From Scatophagus argus (lineage: Eukaryota; Chordata; Actinopteri; Scatophagidae): DNA of 64,000 nt. Each line of letters opens with the position of its first letter. The first letter of the stretch is position 1. Made by a program: the position numbers and the translations under genes. The notes beneath the pieces were generated by a model. It was given only the letters and a program-made list of their open reading frames with translations, made no database searches and was not told where the DNA came from. Positions 11,960 through 27,172 of this stretch are shown here, in pieces. The stretch lies in NCBI RefSeq assembly GCF_020382885.2, contig NC_058514.1:12572249-12636248 (forward strand), read 5' to 3'.

Positions 11960-14900
11960 ATGAAGATTAAATCCAAGTCCTCGTATCACAAATCTGAGAA
12001 CACCTACAGGGTGAGATTCCAGAAACTTACTGCAGCATGATGCTAATAGAGACCCAGGGATAAAAACGTGAAGAGTAAAAATTTGTTAAACTGATCTTTT
12101 GTACACAAGATATGGCAACGCAAGGAGAGTTCTTCATTGCTAATTTCACTCAGATAGCACAATGTAATCATTTTGGGAAAACATTGGCATTCAGTCTGAA
12201 ATCCCCAATATAGCACCACTGTTACAGCTGCCGCAGGTTTTAAAGCCTTCTGCTGTGTCTCTTTCAGTTTCTCACTTTTGCTGAAAGACTTGCCAATGTC
12301 AACATTGATGTCATCCATCGTATTGACAGGACTGGATCTTATGCTGAGGTTTGTACAGTCAGTAATCTTAGCATAGTAGCATAATAGAACTTCTCCGTGT
12401 TTTTATGGTTTGCATTTGATAATAACGACTCCTTTGGCTCCTTACACAGGAAGTAGAAACATACTTCTCTGAAGGGCTGACAAAATGGAGAGACCTCAAC
12501 TTGACAGAGCATTTCAGTATGTAAACTATAATAATTATTACATCATTTGTCATATATATTATCACCTTGTATTATTTGTTATGACATGTTAGCAGCAAAA
12601 ATTGTCTCATTTATCTATTGCTAAACCTGAGGAAAGCTGCTGTGTACTTGTAGCCATTGAATGTCTCTCCTCTACAGCTACATTTCTGAAGGAGGTTTCC
12701 AACAAGAGCCAGTCCTTCAACATGCTAGTTTTTCATCAGAAGTCAATAGTGGAGAGTCTGAAAACACACCTGACTGTCAACAACAGTCTGGCCTACCAGC
12801 CCCTATTGGAGTGAGTTGTCTTTATTGTTTTGCGTGTGACTTGGCTTGACCAGAGGCACAAAATCTCTGTTGGATTACCAATTTATGTACTAGCTGTACT
12901 CCAGACAGTAACTCTCCTCTCTCCTCTCTTTCTCCCTCCAGCCTGGTGGTGCAGCTGGCCAGAGACCTGCAGACTGACTTCTACCCCCACTTCCCTGACT
13001 TCTTCATTCTGATCACCTCTCTGCTGGACACCAAGGACACAGAGGTCCTGGAGTGGGCTTTCACCTGCCTCTCATACCTCTACAAGTACCTGTGGAGGCT
13101 CATGGTGAAGGATATGAGTAATATCTACAGGTGAGAAATAGGATAGGAGTCAGGTTCTTTGGAGATGAATCTGTTTTCCACTGTGGTGGAAATGAATGCC
13201 TGTTTTCTCCCCACAGTTTGTACAGCACACTGCTGGCACACAAGAAAGAGCACATCCGCAAGTTTGCAGCAGAAAGCTTCTCTTTTTTGATGAGAAAGGT
13301 GAGCTATTTGCATCAGGTCAGTTGTCAAGTGTGAGCTTGTGCAGGCCTTTCTTGAGCTTTAATGTTAAAATGATGTCTCACTTTGTCACACAGGTTCCAG
13401 ATCTTGATGCCCTGCTGAATCACATGTTCTCAGACCTGCAGCAGCACCCCGACAAAGCGGAGGGAGCTGGTCAGCTGCTGTTTGAAATGTGCAAAGGAGT
13501 CCGGAATATGTTTCACTCCTGCACTGCAAATGTGAGTTTCTTTTCCAAGCAGCCTCTCATGACAATTAAGTTAGGGATAAAATCAGTGAAATGGATCTGA
13601 CTTCAGACCTGAATAACAATAGATGAAGTAATCCTGAATTTTCTGTTTCTGTTCACCTTCCAGGCTCTCCCTGTAGCTTTGCGTAAGCTTGGACCCTCAA
13701 CAAACCCTGGCCTCTCTCTGCCGTGGGACACTGTCAGGGATGCGCTGGATCACATGGCCCAGGCTGCAGCCAATCACATCGACAGAGAGCAATTCTTGGT
13801 GTTGTGGGAGTCGTTACAGGTCGGCTAGACGCACATACAATGCCCAACATTCCAAAAGACAGTTGGACTTTCTTTGTGTCGTGTCTGATGGTGTTGTGTC
13901 CCCATATACAGGTCAGTGTGATGGAGGTCCTGGGCGTCATGGAGGGGAAAGGACAAGAGGTGGACCAGGCTTTGGAGCAGCTGGAGAGGCTCCTGTTCAT
14001 TTTCCACACAGTTGTGTCCCACAGGGATGGAGCCAAGATCACCAAGCCAGAGGCTGTCTGCCAGGTAGGAGGATGACACTGATCTCTCCTCACAATGATG
14101 GGTCTTTTTGGGATTTTCATCATCTCATGTTTTCACGCCCACAGATGGTGTTGCGACTCAGTCAGAGCTCGTCTCTGTCGACTTCTTGTTCACGTCTGCT
14201 CCTTCAGATCATCTCCTCTCTGCTCCTTGGGGAAAACATCACCCTGCCTAAAGCGCTCATCCAGGAGACGGTTCAGAAAGTGTGTGTTTGCATTAAACTG
14301 GCACATTAGAGAGTTTTGTAAATGTGCAGGGTGTCATTATAGATATTTGTTTGTGTGTATGAATGTGCCTTTCTGTTGTCTTCACAAGGTTTTTGACAGC
14401 GCAATGGGACAAGATCTGATACTCGAGTTCACCAAGGAGATGTTCACTATGAAACAGTTTGAGCAGGTGAGTCACCAGCGGAGTGATGTTTCTGCTTCTG
14501 CCTGTTTGCTCTCTTTGACTCGCTGACACTAACTTTTCTGTCCCTTCCTCTCCTCCAGCTCTTCCTCCCCAGCCTGTTGCGCTTTACTGCCGGGTTATTT
14601 GGCCGAGGTGATCCACTGTCTCGCCACTGTGGTCTGGATGTGCTGGTCAGTCTGATTCTTGCCAAAGCCCCACCGCCCACAGATGGCTCCATGGCCTTTG
14701 AAACATACCCACTGCTTTTCACCGGACAGACCACAGAGTGAGATGCGGCTGCATACATCATGTGTTTAATTTTCTTCCATTAAGTGCTCTCTTGTGTTTA
14801 GATGTGAATCTGTTTTTGTCCTCCAGCAGAGTGTTTAGTAGTAAGGAGGCGGGTCGGACCAGGAATACAACATCAGAGCAGCCTGCAGTGCCAGAGCTGG

Positions 14901-17900
14901 TGCTGTCTCTGATCTCATTTCCTGAGGAGCAGAACCATCCTATCACTGACCTGTCACTTCCTTGGGCAGCCCTGGTGCTTCTGCCACACCTCAGGTAACA
15001 CACACACACACACACATACGTGTATTTCTTCAATTTAAAGCTGTGTCTGGGCGATGGAGGTTGTTTGACACAAACATATAAACTGTGAAGTGGAGAAAAC
15101 AAGGGTGTAGGACTCCTACACTCCTGCTCATCACTCCTGCCCTTCACCCATTTTGTTTTTTTGAGTGATGTTGTTCAGACAGGGAGAGTCACGCAAGTTG
15201 ATCAATTTTTTGAGAAAAGTGAAATTTATTCAAGAATTTTGAATATTTGAATCACATTTTCACAAGAATGTGAAATTGCATTAGTCATAGGTTTAGAGTG
15301 GTTCTGTCCCACATCAGCTGTAACCTGAGCTGAGAAAGACATTTCTACATCAAATTTGCTGTGAAAACGGTGCAAGGTAATCAATTAATAGAGAAGGGGC
15401 GTTTGTTCCTGCGAAAATGTGCTTCCTTGCTTCCACACACATTCCCTTGACTGATGTGTTATATTTAATATACTGATATCATCAGTATTTATGTTTTTTT
15501 TTTTGTTTTTTTGTTTTCATTTTTCAGGCCTCTTGCTCCAGCTAGTGTACTTCCAGCTGTCACTGCTTTCTTAAACCACCTCCTGTGTGAGATTGAGAAT
15601 GAAAAACTGGGAAAAGGTTTGTGTGATTTTTCAAAAAAACAAAATGTTCATAACAACTGAAACAGTTGTGATTTATTAGAGTTCAAAGGAGTTGTTGCAC
15701 ATCTAAGGAATGCCACACATTAACTTATAATAATTTCTTTCTTTTATTCACTTTGTATCGTAAATCACATTGACTTGATGGACACGTAATTGTGTTCAAA
15801 ACTGTAGCAGCTAAATTGTTAAAAAGAAAAAGAGAGAATAGTTAGTTGATTTTATAATGAAAATAGTCAATCTGAAACATGTACCCTGAAATGTGTTTCT
15901 GTCCAAGTAAGTGTGAAGATAGAACATTTACCGTAATTTTTGCTGTTTTCGAGACTGACTGAAGCTTCTCCCCCCTCCAGCTGGTCTGTTTGTAGCCCGA
16001 CAGGCTCTGAGCTGCCTCCTCACTCTGGACGGCTCTGCTGAGCTCCTCTCACTGCTCACTGTGGACAAAATCAACTCAATCCTACGGTAATAAAGTGCTG
16101 TTTTTGTTGCTGGATGTGATGACGAGTAAAGTCTCCATTTATTACTCCTAACCACCATGACCGTTCATTCTGGTTGCAGGAAGTTTCCTACAGACCTGTC
16201 CGCCCTGCTGCTGGGGGACCTGTACTACACCCGCCTGGCTCTCAGTGGTGTTTCAGAGCACCTGTCCCACGCTGCGCTGCTGGAGCTTTTCCAGATCCTG
16301 CACGCCAACCTTTCCTCTAACATCTCCAAGGTACTTCTGCAGACACATCAGCAGAGACTCAAAGAGCCTGGTCATTATTTAGAAAGATCACCTGAGCAGG
16401 AAGACTAGATTTAATCAGTAGTTTCACAGGATATCTAAAGATTAATATCAAGATGTTTACATTTTTTACCGCCAGTGTCACCAATCAACTGTTTTCTCTC
16501 TCAGATCCGCCTCCTGACTCTGAGGATTCTCTCTCAGTTTGAGGCAGAGCTCCCTCCGCAGGCCGAGGTACGCCTGTCAGTTTTCATGAAACTCTGATCA
16601 GATACGGGAAAATGATAAGCTTGTGTGTTTATCTGTGCGATCGTGTGACCGGTCTGTCCAGGGGGAGGAGAGTGTGGAGGTGCAGCCGGTGTTCGCGGTT
16701 TGCCTGCAGGCTGAGCTGGTGCCGGCCTCGGTGCAGGACTACAGAGACAAGCTGCTTCACCTCCGGAAGCTGAGACACGACCTGGTGCAACGCAGTCTGC
16801 CACAGGGGCCACCTGCCACCTTCCAGCAGGTGCAGAGAAAACTCCTTCTTCTTCTTCTTCTTTTTTCAGTGTTTGGAAACAGTTAGCAGCACCATGGTGT
16901 TGATGATTTATTCTTGTGATGTGAGGGTCAGGGTTAGTATATTTCACGTTGCAGTAAATGTTATATTATCAATATATAAGATAAGATAAGAACTTTATTG
17001 ATCCCACAGGAAATTGTTGTGCCAGGGTTGCAATACAAAGAAGCAAACAAAACTATCAAATAATCACACAAAATATAAAATAACAGAGTACTATAAAAGA
17101 ATAACAGTATATACATGGTATAGATAATGGCAGATAAGGTGCAGAATGGCAACAGATAAGGTGCGGATGCAATCTTAAAGTGTTGATAGTAGTGCAGGGT
17201 AAATTGTTATTGTCCTATGTGGGTAAAAGGGATGAGTTGAAGAGTTTGATTAGCCACAGGGAGGAAGGACTTCCTGTGGTGTTCTGTGGAGCACCTCGGT
17301 GGTCTCAGTCTATGACTGAAGGTGCTGCAGTAGGATTCCAGTGTGGCATGCAGGGGGTGTGACTTGTTGAAAGATATATCTGTATTTGTATTTTGTATTT
17401 AATATTTATTAAATACAAATACGGCAGCAGGGACTTTTCAATAATACATACAAACGTTAGTCTTTCTTCTGCTCATTTTCGCCCAGGTGCCTCTGCGTTA
17501 CCTCATCGCAATGCTGTTCATCAACTTCAGGCCTCTGTGGGACGCCGTCATCGAACTTCTCGTGTGAGTGCAAAATTCAGCTGAAAGGGACACGCTTATG
17601 ATGTTTTGATCCATTAAGTCATTCATTTTTTACCAGCCCTGCACTTTTCATGTAAGCTGAACATTTGTAAACTCGTGCAGTGCTATAGATTATTGCCATT
17701 GAACACACTGATTCTAGGGATGATGATACTGGATTTTTGATATTTTTGCAGACATTCTCCAGTTCATTTTGACTGATTGACTGCACCAATACATGCGCAT
17801 ATTTTTTTGTCACCTAATTCAAGAGAACATCAAGGTTCTCTGAGTGGAAACAACACATCATTATGTCTTATCATGATGGCCCACTAGCAGATGCTGACAT

Positions 17901-20900
17901 ACAGTGTTTTTCAAAATGCACACATTCATTGAACAAAGTAAGCCAATGGCTTGCTTCACATGCACATAATTAAAGCATCATCTTACTGACTTCTCAGTAA
18001 TATCAGCAGAATCAGCAGAAATGTTCATTTTGAGCTGATGCTGATATTTAGCCTTAAATCCTTTTAAAGCCATAAATCTGTTTACTAAACAGGAAATGCA
18101 AGCACATTTAAAATCACGAACTTTGCCTGATTAAAGAAGATGAATATTCAACAGGTTGAGGTGGCTGCTGGAAACTCTTAACATAAACGACTCTCTTTTC
18201 TCTTTACAGGAGCCATGCCAGAGAAATGGACAACAAGGATTTCTGGAGAGTTTACTATGAACATCTGGAGATGGTGGCAGGCCTGGCTGGTAAGGCCTGC
18301 CTTCTGTGCTGCAGTGTTCTAGTGAATCATATCGACATGTAAACTCTGTTCAGGGTCAGGCTTTACATGCTGGATATGGGCAAATTATGGCTAAACTAGA
18401 TCTTTCTCTCTGCATGTCATAGAGAAAGAGCAGGAGGATGGCGAGGATGAGGAGGAAGAGTCGTCCAGTCTCGAGGGCGAGTCGGGCTGTGACGTCATTG
18501 AAAGTGGGGATGTGGGAGTGCTGTTCCTGGAGCAGCTGAAGCTGATTTTGGACCACAATGAGAGGACCGACTTCCCAAACTTCCGCAGCCTGCTGTGGCG
18601 ATCAATGGCCCAGTTCCCTGACAGAGTGGAACCACGCAGCCGAGAACTGAGCCCTCTGCTGCTCAGGTTCATCAGGTCAGTGTTTACAGTGTTTTTAGCT
18701 GTATTTAGGGGAAAAATTGCCTGATGGATCTTTTTCCAGTTTTTTAGTCATTGGCAGATGTGTGCCATTAGAGCGTATCTATTCCTGATGCATATTTCTT
18801 TTGTTCTCATTGTTGACAGGAATGAGTTTTACCCTGCTGACCTGCTGGTAGCTCCCACTCAGGACTTGAGGAAGAAGAATGATGCCACCCTGGAGGCGTC
18901 TGCAATGGCTGTGGAAGAGGAAGAGGAGGAGAGAGAGGAAGAGGAGCAGGAGACCGAGGAGGGAAGCAGACAACAGAGGAAGACGCTTCCAAGAAGAGCT
19001 GCTGCCAAGTACGATCACACTGAACGTTGTTTCCACGTATCTTGTGATGTGGCTGAAGTATTCACATACATTACTTGAGTAAAGTGGCATCAAGACTCTG
19101 AAGAAGAGAGAGAAGAAGAAGATAAGCAGTAGCTTTGGTTGTTTCTTTATGACAAGCGTACCTGTACTGCTAGTACATAGTCTGGTAGTTTAATTGTGAA
19201 CCCTGTGTGGGAATTCTGTTTTCTTCTTACAGACAACTGATGGCCCATCTGAAGGTATTCGCCAAATTCACCAACCCCCGAGCTCTCTACCTGGAGAGCA
19301 GCCTCAGTGAGCTCTATAACCAGGTAATCCAAAAACCTCACGCAGTCACTTTGTGTTTGAACAGTACCAACATCAGGGCTGTTAATTTCCCTCTAAATGT
19401 CACCGTTTTGCTGTGAATACCAAGGTGTTTGAATGTACCTCTTCAGCAATGCAGGAAGGGACTGGGAGTCTGGGATAGGCTGAGTTTTAAGGCATCACAC
19501 CAGCATGTTATATTTCTCTCTCCCTGTTTTCAGTTGCTCTGCCATCAGGACCAGCAGATCCAGCGAGTGGCACTGGAATGTGTTCTCACATACAAAGACC
19601 CAGACATAGTACCATACAAGTAAGAAAACTACATTGACAGTCTCCCCTGAATCAACAATCTCCGATTTCTTTCTTTTCCTCAATGGGGTCATTGTTAGCA
19701 TCTTCGATAGGAATCGAGGCTCTCGTCCTTGGCCCTCTATGGTTACAGGTGGAGGAATGTTAACTTCCACCTTGGAGGTGATCCTGCCTGCCCTCTGTTG
19801 TCTGTTATCAAGCTATCCTTTTACTGTACCTCCAGCCTTCTTGCAGACAGATGTGTGTTTCCTGGGAAGTTATGCATTACGGATGCTTGTGTGTGACTCT
19901 TTGTTCAGGACCAGGCTGTCACACTGACCTGCTTTCAGGACAGTGACAAACAGCAGTGAACATGCCTAATGATTCGCATTTCACATTGACGTGTTCCTTT
20001 CTGCAATTAATTGTTTATGTTTGTTGTATTGTACAACATGACCTTTCACCTTCACTTGATGTTGGTTATTGAAATCACTCTGAGGCTGCCTTTATAGGCA
20101 GTCAGGAGTTTCTTCATGACATTGAGCAGGTACAAGCTGCAGGGGTAATGGTCTGTCTCAATGTTTTGACCTGTGTGTGTGTGTGTGTGTTCATTCAGGG
20201 AGAATCTTGAGAAGCTATTGGAAGACAAACACTTCAAAGAGGAGATTGTCCATTTTAACATTTCCGAGGAGACAGGAGTGGTTGATGCTTCACACAGAGC
20301 CAAACTCATCCCACTACTCATGAGGTACGATTTCTGTGTGTGTGTGTGTGTCACAGATTATGTTTTCGCATTAGTACTAATTTAGTTCGCTCTGTATCAG
20401 AGGATCGATAGCACTTTTATGTCCATCCAGTTAGGTGAGCTTAGCATAAAGACTGGAAACGGCGGGAAACAGCCTGCCTGGCATCTCTCCAGCAAAATTC
20501 ACTATTCAGTCCCTCCACAGTTCAATATAACACGTTATAACCTGTCTGTAACAAACTTGTTTATCACTGGTTTGTTGAAGCCACAGAAAAAACAAACTGT
20601 AACAATGCTAAGTCATGCTTTTACTACTGCAGAGCAGAGCATAAAGACTGAAAGTAAGGGAAACGGCTAACCTAGTTCTGTCAAAGTTGAAGAATAAAAA
20701 CTGTAGTAGCACCTCTAAAAGATTTTTTTTTTTTTTTCCTTTTTTGGGAAAGCCAGGCTAGCCGTTTCCCTGCTTGCAGTCTTTTTTTGCTAAGCTAACA
20801 AGCTAACATCTTGTGGCTGCGGCTTCATGTTTATCAATTGGTATCAATCTTCTCATTTAGCTTGCAGAAAGAAAATGAAGTTACCTATATAGTGTATTGC

Positions 20901-23900
20901 ATATTTTCCTATCTGTAAATGTATAACTGTAGCTTGAACTTGCTGAGAACCTTTAGGAGTATTGAGTTTATTGAATTATAAAACAACATGCAATGGTTAC
21001 ATATTAGCTAACAAGACAGTTCATATTTAAACTGCCTTTCATCTACTGGAAAGCTGCAGCAGGTGGAGAATGTGCTCTGAGATGCCGTCTGTCCCCAGCC
21101 GTTTGGTCACCCACACTTTTCTGTTCTGTCTGGTTTATTCAGAGAGTAGTTTGCCTGAAATGTTCCTTTGCTGCTGGCTGCTTGATGCCACATTTCCTCT
21201 TCTATCAGAAAGCCAAAAAGCCCCAGAAGTGGCTCCAGATGCACTGTGGGAACAGTAAACACTTTATACATAAATGGTTGAAACAATGACAGGTCTTTTA
21301 ATTAGGAGAGTCATTTTTACTGGCTGGTTTTTAATTCCCTTTGTACATTTTTTCTATTTTTTCTATTTTTTCAGTTAATGATGTACCACAGCTTTAGCAG
21401 AAATAACCAACACTTAAGATTAGATCTCTCAGTCACTGGCGATGTGTTTGCTGTCTCTGATGCAGGATCCTGTTTGGACGTCTGCGCAGTAAAGCAGGCA
21501 GCAAGTTTCAGGGGAAGGCGAGCGCCGCCTCTCGGTCTTCCATTATTCTGCGTTTCCTGGCTGGTTGCCAGTCTGAGGAGCTGGGAATATTCATCGACCT
21601 GCTGCTGGAGCCCGTCTGCCATCACAGCCAAGGTAGGACACGTTTGTGCTAGAGAATCAAAGACTTTCTCACAGACAAAGCTATGTTTTTATTCCAAAGA
21701 CTGCGGTTTTAATTTTCTAATCGAGTTTCAACCCTAATTAATATAGATATTATTGTCAATGGTTGTGTCAATGTGACATAACCTACGAAATATCTAATAT
21801 TTTAAAGATGTGACTTTTTGCTTGGTTTTACATCCTAAGACATTTTGGGGGATTTTGATGGTGAAACAAAACAAAGATATACATTTGTGATCTGCTAACC
21901 TGTGATGTACTTTTGTTGTTGCTTCTGCAATTTGAAAGACTGACAAATACACTTAATCTCAGTTGTTTTCTTCCACCCATGTGACAGAAACCTACAGGCA
22001 GAGCAGGGGGCAGCAGGCCTATATTCCAATAGTCTCTGTTGGCCTAAAGCGCCACTGTGACTCAGATGTAAAAAGCAGCATTCTAACAGTAGAAACTGCC
22101 TGTCTTCTCCTTTGTCCGTGTCCTCAGGTTCCTGCCTGGCGGCGGTGGAGAGAGCAATCGCAGAGACGGACGTGGGTGCCGTCCTCCCGCTGGGTCGCCA
22201 GCACAGCCTGTTGAACATAATCAACGTGGTGATCCACAAACTGGGCCACCTCATCCACATCTACCTGCCCAAGGTGCTGCAGATCCTGCTGTGTGTCACA
22301 GCCTCGGTGTCCACCATCCTGGACAACAGGGACCAGGTAATCTGGATAGAGATTGAAAAGAATATTTGTTCAGTAGATTTGTAATGATCACATTCCTGAG
22401 TTCTTTCTTATACAGTATAAAAAATTACCAGGAGCTTTGTAACTGAGCTGTTTAACAGCATATAGGAGGTATCTGCATGTTGTACAAGTCAGAGGAGCAG
22501 ACTTGTTTCTGCACAACTGCCATTATGTTATTGCACTGATAAACCATAAGAATCAGTTGTGTGAGTTAGAGCAAGCAGTTGTTACTGTGTGAGCAATAGT
22601 GCATCTTTTCACTTGTGTGTTTATGTTATCCTTTGAAAACTTTCCACAAAACTCAGCATACATCTAGTTTAATGTTAGCATTGGACCCCACTGCAACTCA
22701 GTCAAACACTAAAGTATGGTAGATAACTGGAGATTAAAATGCGTTTTACTGCAGTGCCACCTGATTTTACTTTTATAACAAACCCCCCCTGCTTTTAGAG
22801 ATGCAAAGCTGTAAAAAGAGCTTTGCCCTGATATCTCAGTGCTGAGTTTTTCTCCTGCTGTGTGCAGCTCCGTGCAGGTTGCATCAGTCCTCTCAAGAAC
22901 CTGAGGCGACTCGGCATCCTGAGGATCCAGGACTTTTTTGATGGCTTCGACTCCTACAGCTTCAGTCCAGATGAGCTGGACGCTGTCTTTCAGGGTGTAG
23001 TCTGGCCTCAGGTATTTTTTGCAAACTTTTGCGTTTTTATCATACTTGGTTTCTTTGTCCTGCGTTTCTGGCTCACTTAAAGTGTCTTCTTGTGCAGGTG
23101 TGTCGTCTCCCCACGGAGAGCCCTTACTCCCCCACCCCTCTGCTGAAGCTCATCCATGTGTGGTGCAAAAACGCCAGGTCAGAGTCTGCCTCTTTTCTCC
23201 ATTTGTTTTATTTCCATCACATTCGTCTGTCCATTAGAACATTTTTACTAGTTAATAGTAGTTTTCATCCCAAGTGGGTTCATTTTTTTGTCTGTCTGTC
23301 TGGCTCAGGTACTTCCCACTCTTGGCCAAGCAGAGGCCAAACCATCCTGAGTGTGACATCCTCCTTAACGTTTTCGCTCTCCTCTCAGCCAAGAATGCCT
23401 CCCCGGCTACCATTGCTATGGTAATGGACATAGCTGAGGCCTTGGCAAGCACTGAGGACTTTGTCGCCTCAGAGACAGAGATGGAGCTGAAAGTGAACGG
23501 CTGTGTGTTCCCACAGCCAGAAGAGGGCGCTCTTGTCACTGCAGGTTAGTAGAGTTTGATCCTTTTAAGTCCAGTGTCAGGCTCATTTTTGTAAAGTTAA
23601 ATGTGCATGTTGTTATATTTCCTTCAGAAACGTTAACTGAGGGCTCCAGACTGCTGCTGCCTCACATATCCACCCTGCTGCAGTACCTCAGCGGACTCGT
23701 ACGCAACACTGACAGACTCAAAAAGAAGAAGCTCAGGTCGCAGGTGGCCAAAGAGCTCAACATCCTGTCCAAGTCAGTGACATACAGTATTGTTCACATT
23801 CATGTTATTTTTCTGTGCCACTGTGTGTGTGATGTGTTTTCCTTTTACATCTATTTTTTATGTCTCATTGAGCGTCTTTTTTTTTTAATTTGTCAGGGTC

Positions 23901-26900
23901 AGCCAATTTGTGAGCGACAAGGAGCAGAGCTCAGTGCTCATCAGCTTGCTGTTGCCCTACCTCCAAAAAGGCAACAATCCTCCAGTAAGGCGAAAATATT
24001 CATTCTGTGTCTGCTTGATTTAAAAAAAAAACTGTTATGGTCCAGAGAGCTCAAATAACATTGATTTCATAGTAATCGGATATATGACGGGGAAATCAAG
24101 AACTTTGTGCATTGAATGGAGCCTTTCAACTATCTCTACCAATTAACCAACTAAAATTATGAATTGTTAATGATGGGCTCAGAGTCAATGGTCAGCGACT
24201 TTAGTTGAGTGACGGCGGGGGGAGTTGCAGGCATCCAGAGAAGCACGTGTGCCTGGGAGGCTCAACCCAGGGCGAAACAAAAGAAAAGTTGTTTGGGCCA
24301 AGTTAGAGGTCTTTGTCATAGATTGTACTTCTTACCGGCTTCCTGTTTATTTCAGGAGATAGAAATCGACGTCCTTGCCACAGTGCAGAACCTGCTGCGA
24401 CAGTGTGTGCAGCCCTCCGCCTTCCTGCAGCCGCTCAGCAAACTCTTCTCCATCATCCGCAACAAGCTGCCCAGGCAGGCCCTCACTAATGTCTTCCAGG
24501 TACATCAGAGAAGTGAATGAATATATTATGTTTATAGCTATACTACAGCTGTAATTTGGGACATGGGACTGCACTAAGCTGGTGGACTCTCATCTGTGAT
24601 AATCAGCCTCATTTCTAACATGACAGTGTGTGTAGCTTTTAGCATGTATCAGTGCAGATATTGACCCATGTTGTCGACATAAAGTCCAGACTTGAATTAA
24701 ATGATTAAAATGTGGTTGTAGAACTCAGTAGTGGATGAATCTGTCTGTGTTCTTCTACTTGCAGACTCTGTCAGATCTGGAGCCCTCACTCATGTACATC
24801 ACTGATTTAGCATCTAAGGTGAGAGGGTTCATTCAGTTTAAATATATTATTTCACATTTACCTTTAACATCACCGATTTTTTTTTAAGACTCATTCATTT
24901 AACTCCTTTTAGCAGGGTCCTTAAAAAGCCTCAAAATGTCTGAAATCCAATAATATAAATTTCAGACCCTTGGCCTTATGTATAATTTTGTTCATCATGC
25001 TGTAATAAAACTACGAAGCAAAACCAGCTTGGAACTACTAATGCAAACTGCCTGGGCAGAATTTAACAGAGCACACCAAGCTAGTGTGTCGCAAGATGTG
25101 ACGTCTTCGCTCAGTAAGGAAATAACCACTTCTAGAAGTAATAAGTTAAAAGTGTTTCTGTTAATATGAGTTTCATCTAATATGGGTGCCCGCCAAAACC
25201 CTGTGGAGGGGACCTCACAGTAATCTCCGACCTGTAAACCTCATCAGGTTCACAATATTATAGTCAGTAAGACAATCCTCTATGTCTCTCACTCGCCTTC
25301 TCCAGCTCAACGCGTTTGACAGTCGACACTTGGATGAGATCTACTTCGACGTGCGTCTGACGGCTTTCCAAGACGCCACCAGGCGAGTCAAAGACATGAC
25401 CACTCTGGACCTGGACTACATCAGCACCGTCATGCATAACTGCTTCCACACCTATGAGGTATGCAGATACATGATACAGATAACACTGCCTAACCTAACA
25501 GCTACATTTTCATTATCTGTTCAATTCTTCTCCATCCCTCCTTTTGATGCAGATTGGTGACATGTCACTGGCAGACAACGCCACCTTGTGCCTGTCTGCG
25601 GTGATCACGCAGCTGGCAGCGGTCGGGGCCGGAGAGCAGATCTACAGGAACATCGTACAGCACACCATCCTGGACGCCGTCCTCAAGGGGCTTCGCAGCA
25701 AGACAGAGGTAGAATCACACAAGTCTACTCACGTTTCAAGAGAAATGCAGCAAACTGACTCAGCATTAAATCAGTCTCATCCTTTATGCTCCCCTTTCAC
25801 TCTGCCAGAGTGTGCAGCACGACTACACCACCGTTCTGGCCTGCCTGGTGAAGACCTTTCCCTCAAAGAAGGAGTTCAGAGATCTGGTCCAGCTCACTGA
25901 CTACAACGACCCTGAGTCTGACTTCTTTGAGCACATGAAGCACATTCAGGTCAGTGAGAAAAGCATGAAAACTCACCCTCATTTTTTTTTTTTTTTTTTT
26001 TTTAAAATCTAAATGTTATGTGCATAACCCCATAAATTGACGTGCGTTTTTGTTTGTTTATCTTCGTGTTTAGATCCACCGCCGAGGTCGTGCCCTGAGG
26101 AAGCTGGCCAAACAGCTGACTGAAGGCCAGGTGGTCCTGACACCTCGTTCTCTCCAGAATTACATCATGCCTTATGCAATGACCGCCCTGCTGGATGAAA
26201 AGATGCTCAAGGTGAGTCATATGAACATGATGTCAGTTCTCTTTCCCCGCATTCAAATACACAATTTGCTTCCTGTGTGTGTGACCTCTCCTCTCCTCAC
26301 ACGCCACAGCATGAGAACATGATATCAGCGTCGGTGGAGGTGGTGGGCGCAGTGTGTCGCAGGCTGACCTGGTCCAAGTACCTCTACTACCTGAAACACT
26401 TCATCCACATCCTGCAGACAGCACAGGCCGAGCAGAAACTGGCTGTCAGGTGGGGCTGTCTGCTGACAAACTACTTTTTAACCATTGTGTTGCTTTTTAG
26501 TGAAGCTTTTTGCTTTAGTTCAGTTGAAGCCTTTTGTGAACTCTGTGCTAAGACATTCCTCCTTCTCCTCCTCCTTTTATTTTCTCCCTTGTGTTGCACT
26601 TCTTTTACTTCAGTTTGCTGGTCACAGTCCTGGAGGCTTTCCATTTTGACCATCAGACCCTGAGCAGAGAAATGGAGGCTGCCAAGGCCAGAGAAGGTGA
26701 CTAACCAATCACATTTAAAGTTCTGTCGATACATGAGATAACAGAACGGGTTTAATTTCAAATTGGTATAATAAAACATAAATGTAATATGTTTTATCAA
26801 GCTGGGAACGTGACGGTCGACGCAGATGATGAGGAGCAACCTGCAGCTGATGAATCGGACGCAAGTGATGATGAGGAGGCAATGGAGATAGATGGTAAGA

Positions 26901-27136
26901 ATGCTCCGTCCGGTGTTCCCATGGAAGTGGATGCTGCCGGCGGAGAAAAGGATGTCATCTCTAAGGAAGCGGCCACCTCCAGAGGCAATGGGCCAGCAGC
27001 TCCTAAACACACCCCAGTGGCCAGTGGGCTGCCGCAGAGCAGAGAGGAGCTGGAGTCTCTGGTCAGCGCCATCCACGAGACCGTTAATAACAGCGTGCTG
27101 CCTCGCCTGCACAAGTGTCTCAACGCAAAGGTACGA

Positions 27137-27172
<36 letters not shown>

